A stretch of DNA of 64,000 nt from Oerskovia paurometabola (GCF_016907365.1 NZ_JAFBBV010000001.1:3658001-3722000); one strand, 5' to 3'. Positions 1-8,381 are shown, numbered from the stretch's first letter. Notes: generated by a model from the sequence alone, not told the origin. Numbers and translations: made by a program.

Positions 1-2
1 TC

Positions 3-560
3 CTGCTGATCGCGGACGAGATCCAGTCCGGGCTCGGCCGGACCGGGACCACGCTCGCGTGCGAGCTCTGGGACGTGAAACCGGACCTCGTGACGCTCGG
101 CAAGGCGCTCGGCGGGGGCGTCGTGCCCGTGTCGGCGGTCGTCGGCAGCAGCGACGTCCTGGGCGTCCTGACACCCGGGACCCACGGGTCGACGTTCGGC
201 GGCAACCCGCTCGCGTGCGCGGTGGGCCTCGCGGTCGTCGGCCTCCTCGAGACGGGCGAGCACCAGGCGCGCGCCCGCGACCTGGGGGCGCACCTGCACG
301 TTCGGCTCGCGAGCCTGGTCGACGACGGGCTGCTGACCGGTGTCCGAGGCGTCGGGCTGTGGGCGGGGATCGACCTCGACCCGGCCCGTGGGACGGGCCG
401 GGACCTGTGCGAAGCACTGCTCGCGCGGGGCGTCCTGGCCAAGGACACGCACGGCTCGACCATCCGCCTCGCACCCCCGCTCGTGATCGACCGTCCAGAC
501 CTCGACCTCGGGATGGCCGCTCTGCGTGACGCACTGACGCAGCTCGCCGCAGATCGGTAG
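3..560 (+). CDS. rocD: Ornithine aminotransferase, 5' end outside the window
   Basis: The reading frame is open from base 3 and ends with TAG, giving the last 185 residues of a PLP-dependent class III aminotransferase that swaps the delta-amino group of ornithine with 2-oxoglutarate. The visible part begins at the cofactor-binding stretch LLIADEIQSGLGRTG, followed by TLGKALGGG with the Schiff-base lysine, HGSTFGGNPLAC, and GLWAGIDLDP and IRLAPPLVI near the end. The HGSTFGGNPLAC and RGVLAKDTHG stretches fit ornithine transaminases better than acetylornithine (ArgD) or GABA transaminases, but the substrate cannot be settled from half a protein. Upstream context is missing. The next gene starts 10 bases after the stop from what looks like its own leaderless promoter inside this 3' end. 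Confidence 0.85.
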   Translation: MLIADEIQSGLGRTGTTLACELWDVKPDLVTLGKALGGGVVPVSAVVGSSDVLGVLTPGTHGSTFGGNPLACAVGLAVVGLLETGEHQARARDLGAHLHVRLASLVDDGLLTGVRGVGLWAGIDLDPARGTGRDLCEALLARGVLAKDTHGSTIRLAPPLVIDRPDLDLGMAALRDALTQLAADR

Positions 561-571
561 AGTCCGGAGGG
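534..571 (+). promoter_or_regulatory. Leaderless promoter of the aspartate aminotransferase gene
   Basis: A -35-like CTGACG (534-539), an 18-base spacer and a -10 TAGAGT (558-563) are followed by 7 bases and then the GTG start at 571. The GGAGG directly abuts the GTG with no spacing, so it cannot act as a normal ribosome binding site, which favours a leaderless transcript starting at the G of the start codon. The -10 overlaps the stop codon of the preceding gene. Confidence 0.55.
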
Positions 572-1836
572 TGACCACTCCTGCCTCTGACACCTCCACC
601 CGCCTCGCCGAGTGGCAGCAGGCCTACACCGACCTGCAGTCCCTCGGCCTGAAGCTCGACCTGACGCGCGGCAAGCCCTCCGCCGAGCAGCTCGACCTCT
701 CCGACGCCCTCCTGGCACTGCCGGGCGCAGGAACGGTCACGGACGCCGACGGCACCGACGTGCGCAACTACGGCGGGCTCGACGGCCTGCCGCAGATCCG
801 CCGGATCTTCGCCGAGCTCCTCGACGTGCCCGTCGCCCAGCTCCTCGCGGGCGGCAACGCGAGCCTCACGCTCATGCACGACACGCTCGCGTTCGCGATG
901 CTGTTCGGCCTGCCCGGCTCGCCGCGTCCCTGGTCGCGCGAGGAGAAGGTGCGTTTCGTGTGCCCCGTGCCGGGCTACGACCGCCACTTCGCGCTGTGCG
1001 AGGCGTTCGGCATCGAGATGGTCACGGTCCCCATGACGGCCGACGGTCCCGACGCCGAGGCCGTCGCCGCGCTCGTCGCGGACGACCCGAGCATCAAGGG
1101 CATGTGGGTCGTGCCGACCTACGCGAACCCGGACGGGTCCGTGGTCTCGCGCGAGGTCGCCGAGCGCCTCGTCTCGATGCCCGCCGCAGCCCCCGACTTC
1201 CGCATCATGTGGGACAACGCCTACGCGGTGCACCACCTCACGGACGTCGAGACCGAGTCCGCGCCCGCCCTGGCCCTGGCCGCCGAGGCCGGGAACCCGG
1301 ACCGCGTGCTGCTCTACGCCTCGACCTCCAAGATCACGTTCCCCGGAGCGGGCGTCGCGTTCATGGGCGCCTCCCCGGCCAACATCACCTGGTACAAGAA
1401 GCACCTCGCGGCCCAGTCGATCGGCCCGGACAAGATCAACCAGCTCCGCCACGCCCAGTTCTTCGGCGACGCCGAGGGCGTGCGCGCCCACATGCGCAAG
1501 CACCGGGACGTGATCGCGCCCAAGTTCGAGGCCGTCGACACGATCCTGCGCGAGCGCCTGGGGACGAGCTCCGGCGCGTCCTGGACCGCGCCGCTCGGCG
1601 GCTACTTCGTGTCGCTCGACGTCGTGCCCGGGACCGCGGCGCGCGTCGTCCAGCTCGCCAAGAAGGCGGGGATCGCCCTGACCCCCGCGGGCGCGACCTT
1701 CCCGTACGGCAAGGACCCCCACGACGCCAACATCCGCCTCGCCCCGACCCTGCCCCCGCTCGACGAGGTCCGGGTCGCGATCGACGGCGTGGCGACGTGC
1801 GTGCTGCTCGCAGCGGCTGAGAAGGCTGCGGCCTGA
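571..1836 (+). CDS. aspT: Aspartate aminotransferase, actinobacterial subgroup Ic (Rv3722c/AspT type)
   Basis: A 421-residue PLP enzyme expected to interconvert aspartate and 2-oxoglutarate with oxaloacetate and glutamate in the cytoplasm. The N-terminal stretch LKLDLTRGKPSAEQLDLS and the block GTDVRNYGG match the Aminotran_MocR/Rv3722c family that I recall from mycobacteria and corynebacteria. PTYANPDGSV and MWDNAYAVHHL carry the cofactor-contacting Asn and Asp/Tyr, and STSKITFPGAG carries the Schiff-base lysine. Length is normal for the family. The GTG start is chosen because it is the only start ahead of the conserved N-terminus and sits 7 bases behind a -10 element. The family was long annotated as a MocR-like regulator or unspecified transaminase, and the catalytic assignment rests on family knowledge. 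Confidence 0.88.
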   Translation: MTTPASDTSTRLAEWQQAYTDLQSLGLKLDLTRGKPSAEQLDLSDALLALPGAGTVTDADGTDVRNYGGLDGLPQIRRIFAELLDVPVAQLLAGGNASLTLMHDTLAFAMLFGLPGSPRPWSREEKVRFVCPVPGYDRHFALCEAFGIEMVTVPMTADGPDAEAVAALVADDPSIKGMWVVPTYANPDGSVVSREVAERLVSMPAAAPDFRIMWDNAYAVHHLTDVETESAPALALAAEAGNPDRVLLYASTSKITFPGAGVAFMGASPANITWYKKHLAAQSIGPDKINQLRHAQFFGDAEGVRAHMRKHRDVIAPKFEAVDTILRERLGTSSGASWTAPLGGYFVSLDVVPGTAARVVQLAKKAGIALTPAGATFPYGKDPHDANIRLAPTLPPLDEVRVAIDGVATCVLLAAAEKAAA

Positions 1837-1870
1837 CGCTCGTCTGACACGTCCTCACCGCATGGCTCCC

Positions 1871-1909
1871 GACGGGCGGCCCCGGACCCCTGGTCCGCGG
1901 CCGCCCGTC
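1871..1909 (+). terminator. Hairpin after the aspartate aminotransferase gene
   Basis: GACGGGCGGC (1871-1880) pairs perfectly with GCCGCCCGTC (1900-1909), and an inner GGACC/GGTCC pair lies inside. There is no clear T-run after it, so it is a GC-rich terminator candidate of the kind common in actinobacteria. The rest of 1837-2017 shows no gene. Confidence 0.6.
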
Positions 1910-2017
1910 GTCGCATGATGGAGGTCTCGCCCGGCCGCCCACGGCACCGATGAGTTCCCACGCCCCGAGCGGTCGAACACTGGACAGACCCGTGCACCAC
2001 CCACCGAGGGAGCACGC

Positions 2018-3085
2018 ATGACCAGCGCACCAGATCTCGCGATCGAGGCCCGCGGCCTCGTCAAGCACTTCAAGGAGACCCGGGCCGTCGACGGGATCGA
2101 CCTCGCCGTCCCGACCGGCACCGTCTACGGCGTCCTGGGCCCCAACGGCGCGGGCAAGACCACGGCCGTCCGCATGCTGACGACCCTCCTGCGTCCCGAC
2201 GCGGGCACGGCCCACGTCCTGGGCCACGACGTCCTCGCCCAGCCCGACGCCGTCCGCTCGCTCGTCGGGCTCACCGGCCAGTACGCCTCGGTCGACGAGG
2301 ACCTCACGGGCGCGGAGAACCTCGTCGTCATCGCGCGCCTGTACGGCTTCACGACGCTCGCCGCGAAGCGCCGGGCCCTGGACCTCATGGAGGCCTTCGG
2401 CATCGCCGAGGCGGCGAACCGGCCCGTCAAGACGTACTCGGGCGGCATGCGCCGCCGCATCGACCTCGCCGCGAGCCTCGTCATGAGCCCGCGCGTGCTG
2501 TTCCTCGACGAGCCCACGACCGGCCTGGACCCCCGCAGCCGCAACCAGGTGTGGGACATCGTCCGCGTCCTCGTGGCCGACGGCGCCACGGTCCTGCTCA
2601 CGACCCAGTACCTCGAGGAGGCCGACCAGCTCGCGGACCGGATCGCGGTGATCGACCACGGCAAGGTCATCGCGGAGGGCACCGCGACCGAGCTCAAGCG
2701 CTCGGTCGGCGAGGGCTCGGTGACACTGCGCCTGGCCTCGTCGGGCGACCGCGGCCGGGCAGCGGAGATCGTCGAGCGGGTGCTCGGCGCGGAGGTCGCG
2801 CTCGCCCAGGACCCGTACGCGTTCTCCGCCCGCGTGCCCGACGACGGCGCGGACCTCGCGGCGCAGCTCCTGCCCGCGCTCGCGGACGCCGGGATCGCGG
2901 TGCCCGAGTTCACGCTGGGGCAGCCGAGCCTCGACGAGGTGTTCCTGGCCCTCACGGGGCAGCCCGTCGACGAGGACGACGACGATCGCCCGGGTGCCGA
3001 GGGCAACGGCCCGGGCGCCGACGGCAGCCCCCGGGACGGCCTCCGTCACAGCAACGACAGCACCAGCAACGGGGAGGTGGCCTGA
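2018..3085 (+). CDS. ABC exporter ATP-binding protein, DrrA family
   Basis: A 355-residue ATPase subunit that should power a two-gene exporter with the permease encoded next. The nucleotide-binding domain spans about residues 8-235: Walker [10 protein letters not shown] near 45, signature YSGGMRRR near 142, Walker [13 protein letters not shown] near 162, and a switch region ending [16 protein letters not shown]. The C-terminal DUF4162-like part (about 240-325) is typical of daunorubicin-resistance DrrA proteins and precedes an acidic, Gly/Asp/Ser-rich tail (330-355) likely disordered. The ATG start has GAGGGAG in front. The stop overlaps the permease start by one base (TGATG), so the two are translationally coupled. 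The exported compound cannot be read from sequence; drug or lipid export is equally possible. Confidence 0.9.
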   Translation: MTSAPDLAIEARGLVKHFKETRAVDGIDLAVPTGTVYGVLGPNGAGKTTAVRMLTTLLRPDAGTAHVLGHDVLAQPDAVRSLVGLTGQYASVDEDLTGAENLVVIARLYGFTTLAAKRRALDLMEAFGIAEAANRPVKTYSGGMRRRIDLAASLVMSPRVLFLDEPTTGLDPRSRNQVWDIVRVLVADGATVLLTTQYLEEADQLADRIAVIDHGKVIAEGTATELKRSVGEGSVTLRLASSGDRGRAAEIVERVLGAEVALAQDPYAFSARVPDDGADLAAQLLPALADAGIAVPEFTLGQPSLDEVFLALTGQPVDEDDDDRPGAEGNGPGADGSPRDGLRHSNDSTSNGEVA

Positions 3086-3927
3086 TGGCCGCGACTCAGA
3101 CCGAGGTGATCACGACGCCGGAGGCGCAGGTCCTGCGCGCGGCGATCGCGATCGACCAGCACCCGACGCGACCCTCGCCGCTCGCGAACACCCTGACGTT
3201 CGCGTGGCGGGCGCTGCTCAAGATCAAGCACGTACCGGAGCAGCTCTTCGACGTCACGCTCACGCCGATCATCTTCACGCTCATGTTCACGTACCTGTTC
3301 GGCGGCGCGATCGCCGGTGACCCCGAGACGTACCTGCAGTACCTGCTGCCCGGGATCCTGGTCCAGACCGTCCTGATCATCACGGTCTACACGGGCTTCA
3401 CGCTCAACACCGACATCACCAAGGGCGTCTTCGACAGATTCCGCTCGTTGCCCATCTGGCGCCCCGCCCCGATCGTCGGGGCGCTCCTGGGCGACACGGT
3501 CCGCTACACGATCGCCTCGGCGATCACGGTCGGGCTGGGGCTGGCGATCGGTTTCCGGCCCGACGGCGGTGTGGTCGGCGTCCTGCTGGCCGTGGCCCTG
3601 CTGCTGGTGTTCGCGTTCGCGATCAGCTGGATCTTCACGATCCTCGGCCTCGTCATGCGGACGCCCAACGCCGTCATGGGCGTCTCGATGCTCGTCCTCA
3701 TGCCCTTGACGTTCGCGTCGAACATCTTCGTGAACCCCGACACGATGCCCTCGGGGCTCAAGGCCTGGGCGGAGATCAACCCCGTGAGCCACCTGGCCAC
3801 CGCGGTGCGGGCCCTGATGGCCGGCACGGCGACGTTCGACCAGATCGGCTGGGTGCTCCTGGCCTCGGTCGTGCTCACGGCGATCTTCGCCCCGATCACG
3901 ATGCACCTGTACCGGACGCGCAACTGA
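3085..3927 (+). CDS. ABC-2 type permease, DrrB family
   Basis: A 280-residue membrane subunit of the exporter whose ATPase lies immediately upstream. About six hydrophobic segments are visible, starting near FDVTLTPIIFTLMFTYLFGG and ending in VLLASVVLTAIFAPITM, the layout of ABC-2 membrane proteins. The ITKGVFDRFRSLPIW stretch between the second and third helices is the conserved DrrB loop that contacts the ATPase. No extracytoplasmic binding protein is nearby, as expected for an exporter. The ATG shares its A with the TGA of the upstream gene; GGGGAGG a few bases before it can serve as ribosome binding site. Confidence 0.88.
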   Translation: MAATQTEVITTPEAQVLRAAIAIDQHPTRPSPLANTLTFAWRALLKIKHVPEQLFDVTLTPIIFTLMFTYLFGGAIAGDPETYLQYLLPGILVQTVLIITVYTGFTLNTDITKGVFDRFRSLPIWRPAPIVGALLGDTVRYTIASAITVGLGLAIGFRPDGGVVGVLLAVALLLVFAFAISWIFTILGLVMRTPNAVMGVSMLVLMPLTFASNIFVNPDTMPSGLKAWAEINPVSHLATAVRALMAGTATFDQIGWVLLASVVLTAIFAPITMHLYRTRN

Positions 3928-3948
3928 CCCAGGAGCCCCGGCGTGCCG

Positions 3949-3980
3949 GAGCGGGCGCGACCTCGAGGTCACGCCCGCTC
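3949..3980. terminator. Hairpin between convergent exporter and stress-protein genes
   Basis: GAGCGGGCG (3949-3957) pairs with CGCCCGCTC (3972-3980), and the inner bases 3959-3970 (GACCTCGAGGTC) form a second self-complementary stem. One mismatched pair separates the two. It lies between two converging genes and can act in both directions. Confidence 0.6.
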
Positions 3981-4001
3981 GGACGGGTCCTTCGACGACG
4001 G

Positions 4002-4946
4002 TCAGCGGGCCTGGTCGTCCACCGTCGGTGCCGAGTCGTCCTCGCAGCGCTTGGTCACGACCATCACCGGGCACGCCGAGTGGTGCAGCACCGCCTGACT
4101 CGTCGACCCCAGGAGAAGTCCCGTGAAGCCGCCGCGCCCGCGCGAGCCGACCACGATGAGGTCCGACGCCGTCGAGAACTCCGTGAGCAGCTCAGCACCG
4201 GTGCCGTCGAGCACGATGCGCTTGATCGTGACGTCGGGGTTCTCGGCCTCGTGCCTGTCCACGATGACGTTGAGTCCCTCGGTGATGTCGTCGAGCACCT
4301 GCTGGTGGTCGATCGAGGCCGGCAGCCACGCGAGGAGCCCCGCTCCCGCACCCACGGGGACGCCCGCCACCGCGACGAGCTCGGCCCCCCATGCCCGGGC
4401 CTGCTTGATCGCGTGCCGGAGCGCGATGTCTGCCGACGGCGACCCGTCGACGCCCACCACGATCCGCTTGAGCGGATTGACGGCAGGAAGCGTGTCGTCG
4501 TCGCCCGGTCCGTTCTTGAGCGGCACCACGACCGTGGGGCACCTCGAGTGGGCGGGGAGCGCCGAGGACACGGTGCCCAGGAGACGCTCCGTGAAGCCTC
4601 CGCGTCCCCTCGTGCCGACCACGACCAGGCCGTAGTCCTTCGAGAGCTCGACGAGCACCCCGGCGGCGTCGCCCGTGGCGATCGCGGCGGTCGTCCTCAC
4701 GCCCGCGGCCTCGGCACGCTGGGTGGCCTCGGCGAGGACGGCCTTGGCCCCCTCCTGGATCGCGGTGTCGTCCAGCGCCGCGTAGCCGCCGTCGAGCGAG
4801 GCCGCGGTGAAGGAGGGGAGCGAGTACGAGCACACGACGTGCAGTGGCCAACCGACCTGGCGGGCGTACGCGGCCGCCCAGTCCAGCGCGTGCAGGCTGG
4901 GGGTCGATCCGTCGACTCCGACGAGCACGATCTCCGCACGGGTCAT
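4002..4946 (-). CDS. Tandem-domain universal stress protein
   Basis: A 314-residue cytoplasmic protein with two UspA domains. Domain 1 (about 4-147) begins EIVLVGVDGSTPS and ends in the ATP-binding GTRGRGGFTERLLGTVSSALPAHSRCPTVVV signature region; domain 2 (about 163-300) begins RIVVGVDGSPSAD and ends GSRGRGGFTGLLLGSTS. Both domains keep the G-2x-G-9x-G(S/T) nucleotide-binding pattern, so ATP binding is likely. The ATG at 4946 is preferred over longer upstream frames because GGAAGGAG precedes it and the following residues are the first beta strand of the domain. Such proteins in actinobacteria respond to hypoxia or other stress; no DosR box was recognised in the 100 bases upstream, only a possible -10 TAGGTT. 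Function beyond the family is unknown. Confidence 0.9.
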   Translation of the reverse strand: MTRAEIVLVGVDGSTPSLHALDWAAAYARQVGWPLHVVCSYSLPSFTAASLDGGYAALDDTAIQEGAKAVLAEATQRAEAAGVRTTAAIATGDAAGVLVELSKDYGLVVVGTRGRGGFTERLLGTVSSALPAHSRCPTVVVPLKNGPGDDDTLPAVNPLKRIVVGVDGSPSADIALRHAIKQARAWGAELVAVAGVPVGAGAGLLAWLPASIDHQQVLDDITEGLNVIVDRHEAENPDVTIKRIVLDGTGAELLTEFSTASDLIVVGSRGRGGFTGLLLGSTSQAVLHHSACPVMVVTKRCEDDSAPTVDDQAR

Positions 4947-5050
4947 GGTTCCGTCTCCTTCCGAGGGCAAACGTCCATCCTGAGACAAACCTATCGAAAG
5001 AACTGGCAAAGTCACACCGGCACGCGCACGCCGCGAGGCACGGCTGACGC

Positions 5051-5091
5051 AAGAAACCCCGCCCTCCCGCACGAAGCGGAAGGACGGGGTT
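5051..5091 (-). terminator. Rho-independent terminator of the NlpC/P60 gene
   Basis: Read on the minus strand, AACCCCG pairs with CGGGGTT (5055-5061 with 5085-5091), with an inner CCGC/GCGG stem, and the hairpin is followed by TTTCTTG. This is the most canonical terminator in the window. Confidence 0.8.
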
Positions 5092-5134
5092 CTCAGCTGG
5101 GTGGCGGCAGGTTCTCCGCTCGTCCAGGGTGGTC

Positions 5135-5920
5135 TCAGGCGACGCGGATGAACGTCGGGTTCGACTGCCAGATCTGACGGATCTGGATCGTCTTGCCGGG
5201 GCGCGGCGCGTCGATCTGCATGCCGTCACCGGCGTAGATCGAGATGTGACCGGGGGTCCAGATCAGGTCGCCGGGCTGGGCCTCGGCGCGCGAGACCTTG
5301 GTGCCGACACTGCCCTGGCCGCTCGAGGTGCGGGGCAGGCTGATGCCGGCCTGGGCGAAGACGTACTGGGTGAAGCCCGAGCAGTCGAAGCCGTCGGGCG
5401 ACGTGCCGCCGTAGACGTAGGGGACGCCCACGTAGCGGCTGGCGATCGAGACGATCGACGAGCCGGCTGCCGAGGCGGGGACCTGGACGGCCGCAGCCGT
5501 CTCGGTGGTCGCCGTGGTGGCGGCGACGGAGGTGCGCTCGTTGGAGCGCGACGGGGTCTGCGTGGCGCGCGTCTGGACGACGCGCTCGACGACGGGCTCC
5601 GGCGCCGGGGTCACGGCGACGGCCGCGCTCTCGATCGCGAAGCCGGCCTCGGCGGCGACCGTGACGGCCGGGGCGGACTCGAGCGCAGCGCGGGCCTGGG
5701 CCGTGAGCGCGTTCAGGTCGACCGTGTTGAGCTTGGTCGAGTCCTGCTCGACCGGCGCTGCGTTGGCAGCCGTACCGCCCAGCATCGAGACGATGAGTCC
5801 CGACGAGGCAGCGACGACAGCGGTGCGGCGGCCGACGGAGGAAGCCGTCGCCGCCGAAGCAAGGGTGGAAAGCGGGCGCCGTGCTGCACGATGGCGTGCG
5901 CCGTTCGTCACTGCGTTCAC
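5135..5920 (-). CDS. Secreted NlpC/P60 peptidoglycan endopeptidase
   Basis: A 261-residue exported hydrolase expected to cut stem-peptide bonds in peptidoglycan during growth or division. The N-terminus is basic (RHRAARR), followed by a hydrophobic stretch and an Ala-rich end near AANAAP, consistent with a Sec signal peptide of about 54 residues. A low-complexity Ala/Val/Thr spacer runs to about residue 150. The C-terminal NlpC/P60 domain contains SRYVGVPYVYGG, the catalytic cysteine in FDCSGF and the catalytic histidine in GHISIY. The start is GTG with AGGAGAGG eight bases upstream. The gene sits directly behind a c-di-AMP riboswitch, so its expression should fall when c-di-AMP is high. No LysM or SH3b anchor is present, so substrate targeting is unclear. 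Confidence 0.92.
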   Translation of the reverse strand: MNAVTNGARHRAARRPLSTLASAATASSVGRRTAVVAASSGLIVSMLGGTAANAAPVEQDSTKLNTVDLNALTAQARAALESAPAVTVAAEAGFAIESAAVAVTPAPEPVVERVVQTRATQTPSRSNERTSVAATTATTETAAAVQVPASAAGSSIVSIASRYVGVPYVYGGTSPDGFDCSGFTQYVFAQAGISLPRTSSGQGSVGTKVSRAEAQPGDLIWTPGHISIYAGDGMQIDAPRPGKTIQIRQIWQSNPTFIRVA

Positions 5921-5936
5921 TGGATACCTCTCCTGG

Positions 5937-6103
5937 ACGCCTGCGAGGTCAGCTGTCGGGTTCGGGTGGGAGAATCACCCGGCCGTCCGGACCGAGGTCC
6001 TTCTGGCTTCACCCCAAGGGCACCGTTGCCGGTACCCGAATTTGGGTCCCCCGTCCCTGTCAGCGGGTCGTGGTGTTCCTCTCGCGGTGACAGGGTTAGG
6101 CGT
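5937..6103 (-). ncRNA. c-di-AMP riboswitch (ydaO-yuaA type)
   Basis: On the minus strand the leader of the NlpC/P60 gene folds into the ydaO pattern. The closing stem is ACGCCT (6103-6098) with AGGCGT (5942-5937). CCCTGTCA (6062-6055 as its complement, 6096-6089) forms an 8-base stem with TGACAGGG. Conserved single-stranded blocks include GGTACCGGC, GGGTGATTC and CCCGACAGCTGACCTCGCAG just before the closing stem. These blocks match the actinobacterial form of the riboswitch as I remember it. The ribosome binding site follows within a few bases of the closing stem, so translational or premature-termination control of the hydrolase gene is possible. Confidence 0.9.
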
Positions 6104-6287
6104 TCCGCGCGAGGGCTTCGACGAATGAGTCTTCCGTGAAGCAGAACCGAACGTACACGACCCTGGGGTGAATGTCACGTTCCCATCACGACGCCCCGGA
6201 GCCCCCCGGGACGACGGGACGAACCGGCACAAGACCGTTGCCTCGGGCACGGCGGCGCCCTCGCCTCATGCGGCCGGAATCCACGAC

Positions 6288-6330
6288 GCCCCGTGCCCCG
6301 GGGAGGGGGTGCGGGGCGGTGGGGGTGTGC
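6288..6330 (-). terminator. Possible hairpin after dtxR
   Basis: GCCCCG and CGGGGC with neighbouring C- and G-runs can pair imperfectly here. The rest of 6180-6345, between dtxR and the riboswitch leader, shows no gene. Confidence 0.3.
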
Positions 6331-6345
6331 TGGGGTGGGTGGTGG

Positions 6346-7062
6346 TCAGGGTGCGGTGACGAAGAGGTGGCGCGCGACGTCGTCGGGCAGGTCCAGGACG
6401 GTCTCGGCGCCCTGCGCGGAAACCGTGTACGACCCGGCCTCGGGGGTGATCGTGACCTCCTGGCGGGGCAGGATGCCCGCGGCCGCCAGGCGCGCGAGCA
6501 GGTCCGTGTCGGTCTGCAGGGGCTCGGCGATGCGCTGCACGACCACGCGCAGCGCCCCGGGGGCGCGCCCGGCACGGTCGGCCGCGGCCACGTACGCGGG
6601 CAGCGACACGACCCCGTCGAGGTACTCGATCTCCACGATGTCCTCGCCCAGCTCCGACAGGCCCGGGATCGGGTTGCCGTACGGGTCGTGGTGCGGGTGG
6701 TCCAGCAGACCGATCAACCGCTTCTCCACGAGCTCGCTCATCACGTGCTCCCACCGGCACGCCTCGACGTGCACGAACTCCCAGTCGAGCTTGATCACGT
6801 CCGTCAGCAACCGCTCCGCCAACCGGTGCTTACGCATCACCCGCTGCGCCTTCGCATGACCCTCAGGAGTGAGCTCAAGATGACGGTCCCCGGTCACCAC
6901 GACCAGACCATCACGCTCCATGCGCGCCACCGTCTGCGAGACCGTCGGACCCGAATGACCCAACCGCTCCGCGATCCGCGCACGCAGAGGGACGATCCCC
7001 TCCTCGTCCAGCTCATAGATCGTCTTCAGATACATCTCGGTGGTGTCGATCAGGTCGGTCAC
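6346..7062 (-). CDS. dtxR: DtxR/IdeR iron-dependent repressor
   Basis: A 238-residue metal-sensing repressor of iron-uptake genes. The N-terminal winged helix (about 1-72) contains ARIAERLGHSGPTVSQTVARM. The metal ligands fall at exactly the DtxR numbers: Met10, Cys102, Glu105 and His106 for one site and His79, Glu83 and His98 for the other. Cysteine at 102 marks the iron-sensing DtxR/IdeR class, not MntR. The dimerisation domain runs to about 140 and an SH3-like FeoA domain occupies about 150-235. The start is GTG with AGGAG six bases upstream. A possible -10 TAAACT lies at 7130-7125. The siderophore operon at 51-64 kb is the obvious candidate regulon member, though its promoter is outside the window. 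Confidence 0.93.
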   Translation of the reverse strand: MTDLIDTTEMYLKTIYELDEEGIVPLRARIAERLGHSGPTVSQTVARMERDGLVVVTGDRHLELTPEGHAKAQRVMRKHRLAERLLTDVIKLDWEFVHVEACRWEHVMSELVEKRLIGLLDHPHHDPYGNPIPGLSELGEDIVEIEYLDGVVSLPAYVAAADRAGRAPGALRVVVQRIAEPLQTDTDLLARLAAAGILPRQEVTITPEAGSYTVSAQGAETVLDLPDDVARHLFVTAP

Positions 7063-7183
7063 GTCGCGCTCCTGTCGCTTGGGGGCTTGGGGGCACCTGC
7101 CGCACCGGCGGGCCGCTGACCACTAGTTTAGGTCCGAGCCACCGACATTGTGGACGGCGAGCGGTGTTCGCGCCAGGCCGGAC

Positions 7184-7196
7184 TATCGTTGCCCCG
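7184..7196 (+). promoter_or_regulatory. Leaderless promoter of serC
   Basis: TATCGT (7184-7189) is followed by six bases and the GTG at 7196. No Shine-Dalgarno sequence lies in between, so this decides the serC start over the longer open frame. Confidence 0.55.
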
Positions 7197-8329
7197 TGCC
7201 TGAGCCCACCCAGATCACCGTCCCCCCGCACCTGCTGCCCAGCGACGGCCGCTTCGGCTGCGGCCCGTCCAAGGTTCGCGAGGCGCAGGTCCGCGCGCTC
7301 ACGAAGGCGGGCACGTCCCTGCTGGGGACCTCCCACCGTCAGGCACCGGTCAAGTCCCTGGTCGGTCGGATCCGGTCGGGCCTCGCCGACCTGTTCGACG
7401 CCCCGGAGGGCTACGAGGTCGTCCTGGGCAACGGCGGGTCGTCGGCGTTCTGGGACGTCGCGACGCTGTGCCTGGTGCGCGAGCGCGCCCAGCACGCGGC
7501 GTTCGGCGAGTTCGGCGCCAAGTTCGCGACCGCGACCACGCGTGCACCCTTCCTCGAGGCCTCGCAGGTCATCACCGCTCCCCCGGGGTCGGTCGCCGTC
7601 CCCGAGGCCGCGGACGGGATCGACGTCTACGCCTGGCCCCACAACGAGACCTCGACGGGGGCCATGGCCCCCGTGCGCCGTGTCGCGGGTTCCCGCGAGC
7701 AGGGGGCACTCACCCTGGTCGACGCGACGTCGGGCGCGGGCGCCCTCCCGGTCGACCTCGCGGAGACGGACGTCTACTACTTCGCGCCGCAGAAGGTCTT
7801 CGGGTCCGACGGCGGGCTGTGGGTCGCGATCATGTCGCCCGACGCCGTCGCGCGCGCCCAGGAGATCGAGTCCGGTGACCGCTGGGTCCCCGAGTTCCTC
7901 TCGCTCGGCGCGGCGATCACGAACTCCCGCCAGGACCAGACCCTCAACACCCCGGCGGTCGCGACGCTCGTGACGTTCGCCGAGCAGGTGGACTGGCTCA
8001 ACGAGCAGGGCGGCCTCGCGTGGGCGAGCGCCCGGTCCGCGTCGTCGGCCCGGACCCTCTACTCCTGGGCCGACTCCCGCGACTGGGCCACCCCCTTCGT
8101 GACGCGCCCCGAGGACCGGTCCACGGTCGTCGGGACGATCGACCTCGACGAGTCGATCGACGCGACACAGGTCATCGCCGCCCTGCGTGCCAACGGGATC
8201 CTCGACGTGTTCCCCTACCGCAAGCTCGGGCGCAACCAGCTCCGCATCGGGATGTTCCCCGCGATCGAGCCGGCGGACGTCGAGCTGCTCACCCGAAGCA
8301 TCGACTTCGTCGTCGACGCCCTGGCCTGA
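7196..8329 (+). CDS. serC: Phosphoserine aminotransferase
   Basis: A 377-residue class V PLP aminotransferase that converts 3-phosphohydroxypyruvate and glutamate to phosphoserine, the second step of serine synthesis. It starts with PPHLLPSDGRFGCGPSKVR, the actinobacterial SerC signature that binds substrate phosphate. YEVVLGNGGSSAFWD lies in the N-terminal cofactor region, VDATSGAGALPVD holds the Asp that contacts the PLP ring, and FAPQKVFGSDGG holds the Schiff-base lysine. HNETSTGAMAPV and FPYRKLGRNQLRIGMFP support the assignment. The length fits the actinobacterial form. The GTG at 7196 is chosen for the family N-terminus and the -10 element six bases before it. It is divergent from dtxR, and a strong hairpin follows the stop. 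Confidence 0.95.
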   Translation: MPEPTQITVPPHLLPSDGRFGCGPSKVREAQVRALTKAGTSLLGTSHRQAPVKSLVGRIRSGLADLFDAPEGYEVVLGNGGSSAFWDVATLCLVRERAQHAAFGEFGAKFATATTRAPFLEASQVITAPPGSVAVPEAADGIDVYAWPHNETSTGAMAPVRRVAGSREQGALTLVDATSGAGALPVDLAETDVYYFAPQKVFGSDGGLWVAIMSPDAVARAQEIESGDRWVPEFLSLGAAITNSRQDQTLNTPAVATLVTFAEQVDWLNEQGGLAWASARSASSARTLYSWADSRDWATPFVTRPEDRSTVVGTIDLDESIDATQVIAALRANGILDVFPYRKLGRNQLRIGMFPAIEPADVELLTRSIDFVVDALA

Positions 8330-8338
8330 CCGTCGACG

Positions 8339-8381
8339 CACGACGCCCGCCCTGCCGACGAACGGCGGGGCGGGCGTCGTG
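8339..8381. terminator. Strong bidirectional terminator between serC and the MFS gene
   Basis: A 19-bp stem (8339-8357 with 8363-8381) contains one G-U pair and a five-base ACGAA loop. It separates two converging genes. Confidence 0.75.

Noticed and set aside
4947..5072. Upstream extension of the universal stress protein to 5072
   Set aside because: The extra 42 residues are not part of the fold, and the ATG at 4946 has a good ribosome binding site directly before the first beta strand.
7125..7143. Possible DtxR/IdeR iron box upstream of dtxR
   Set aside because: Only one half (TTAGGT) matches; the other half does not resemble the inverted copy.
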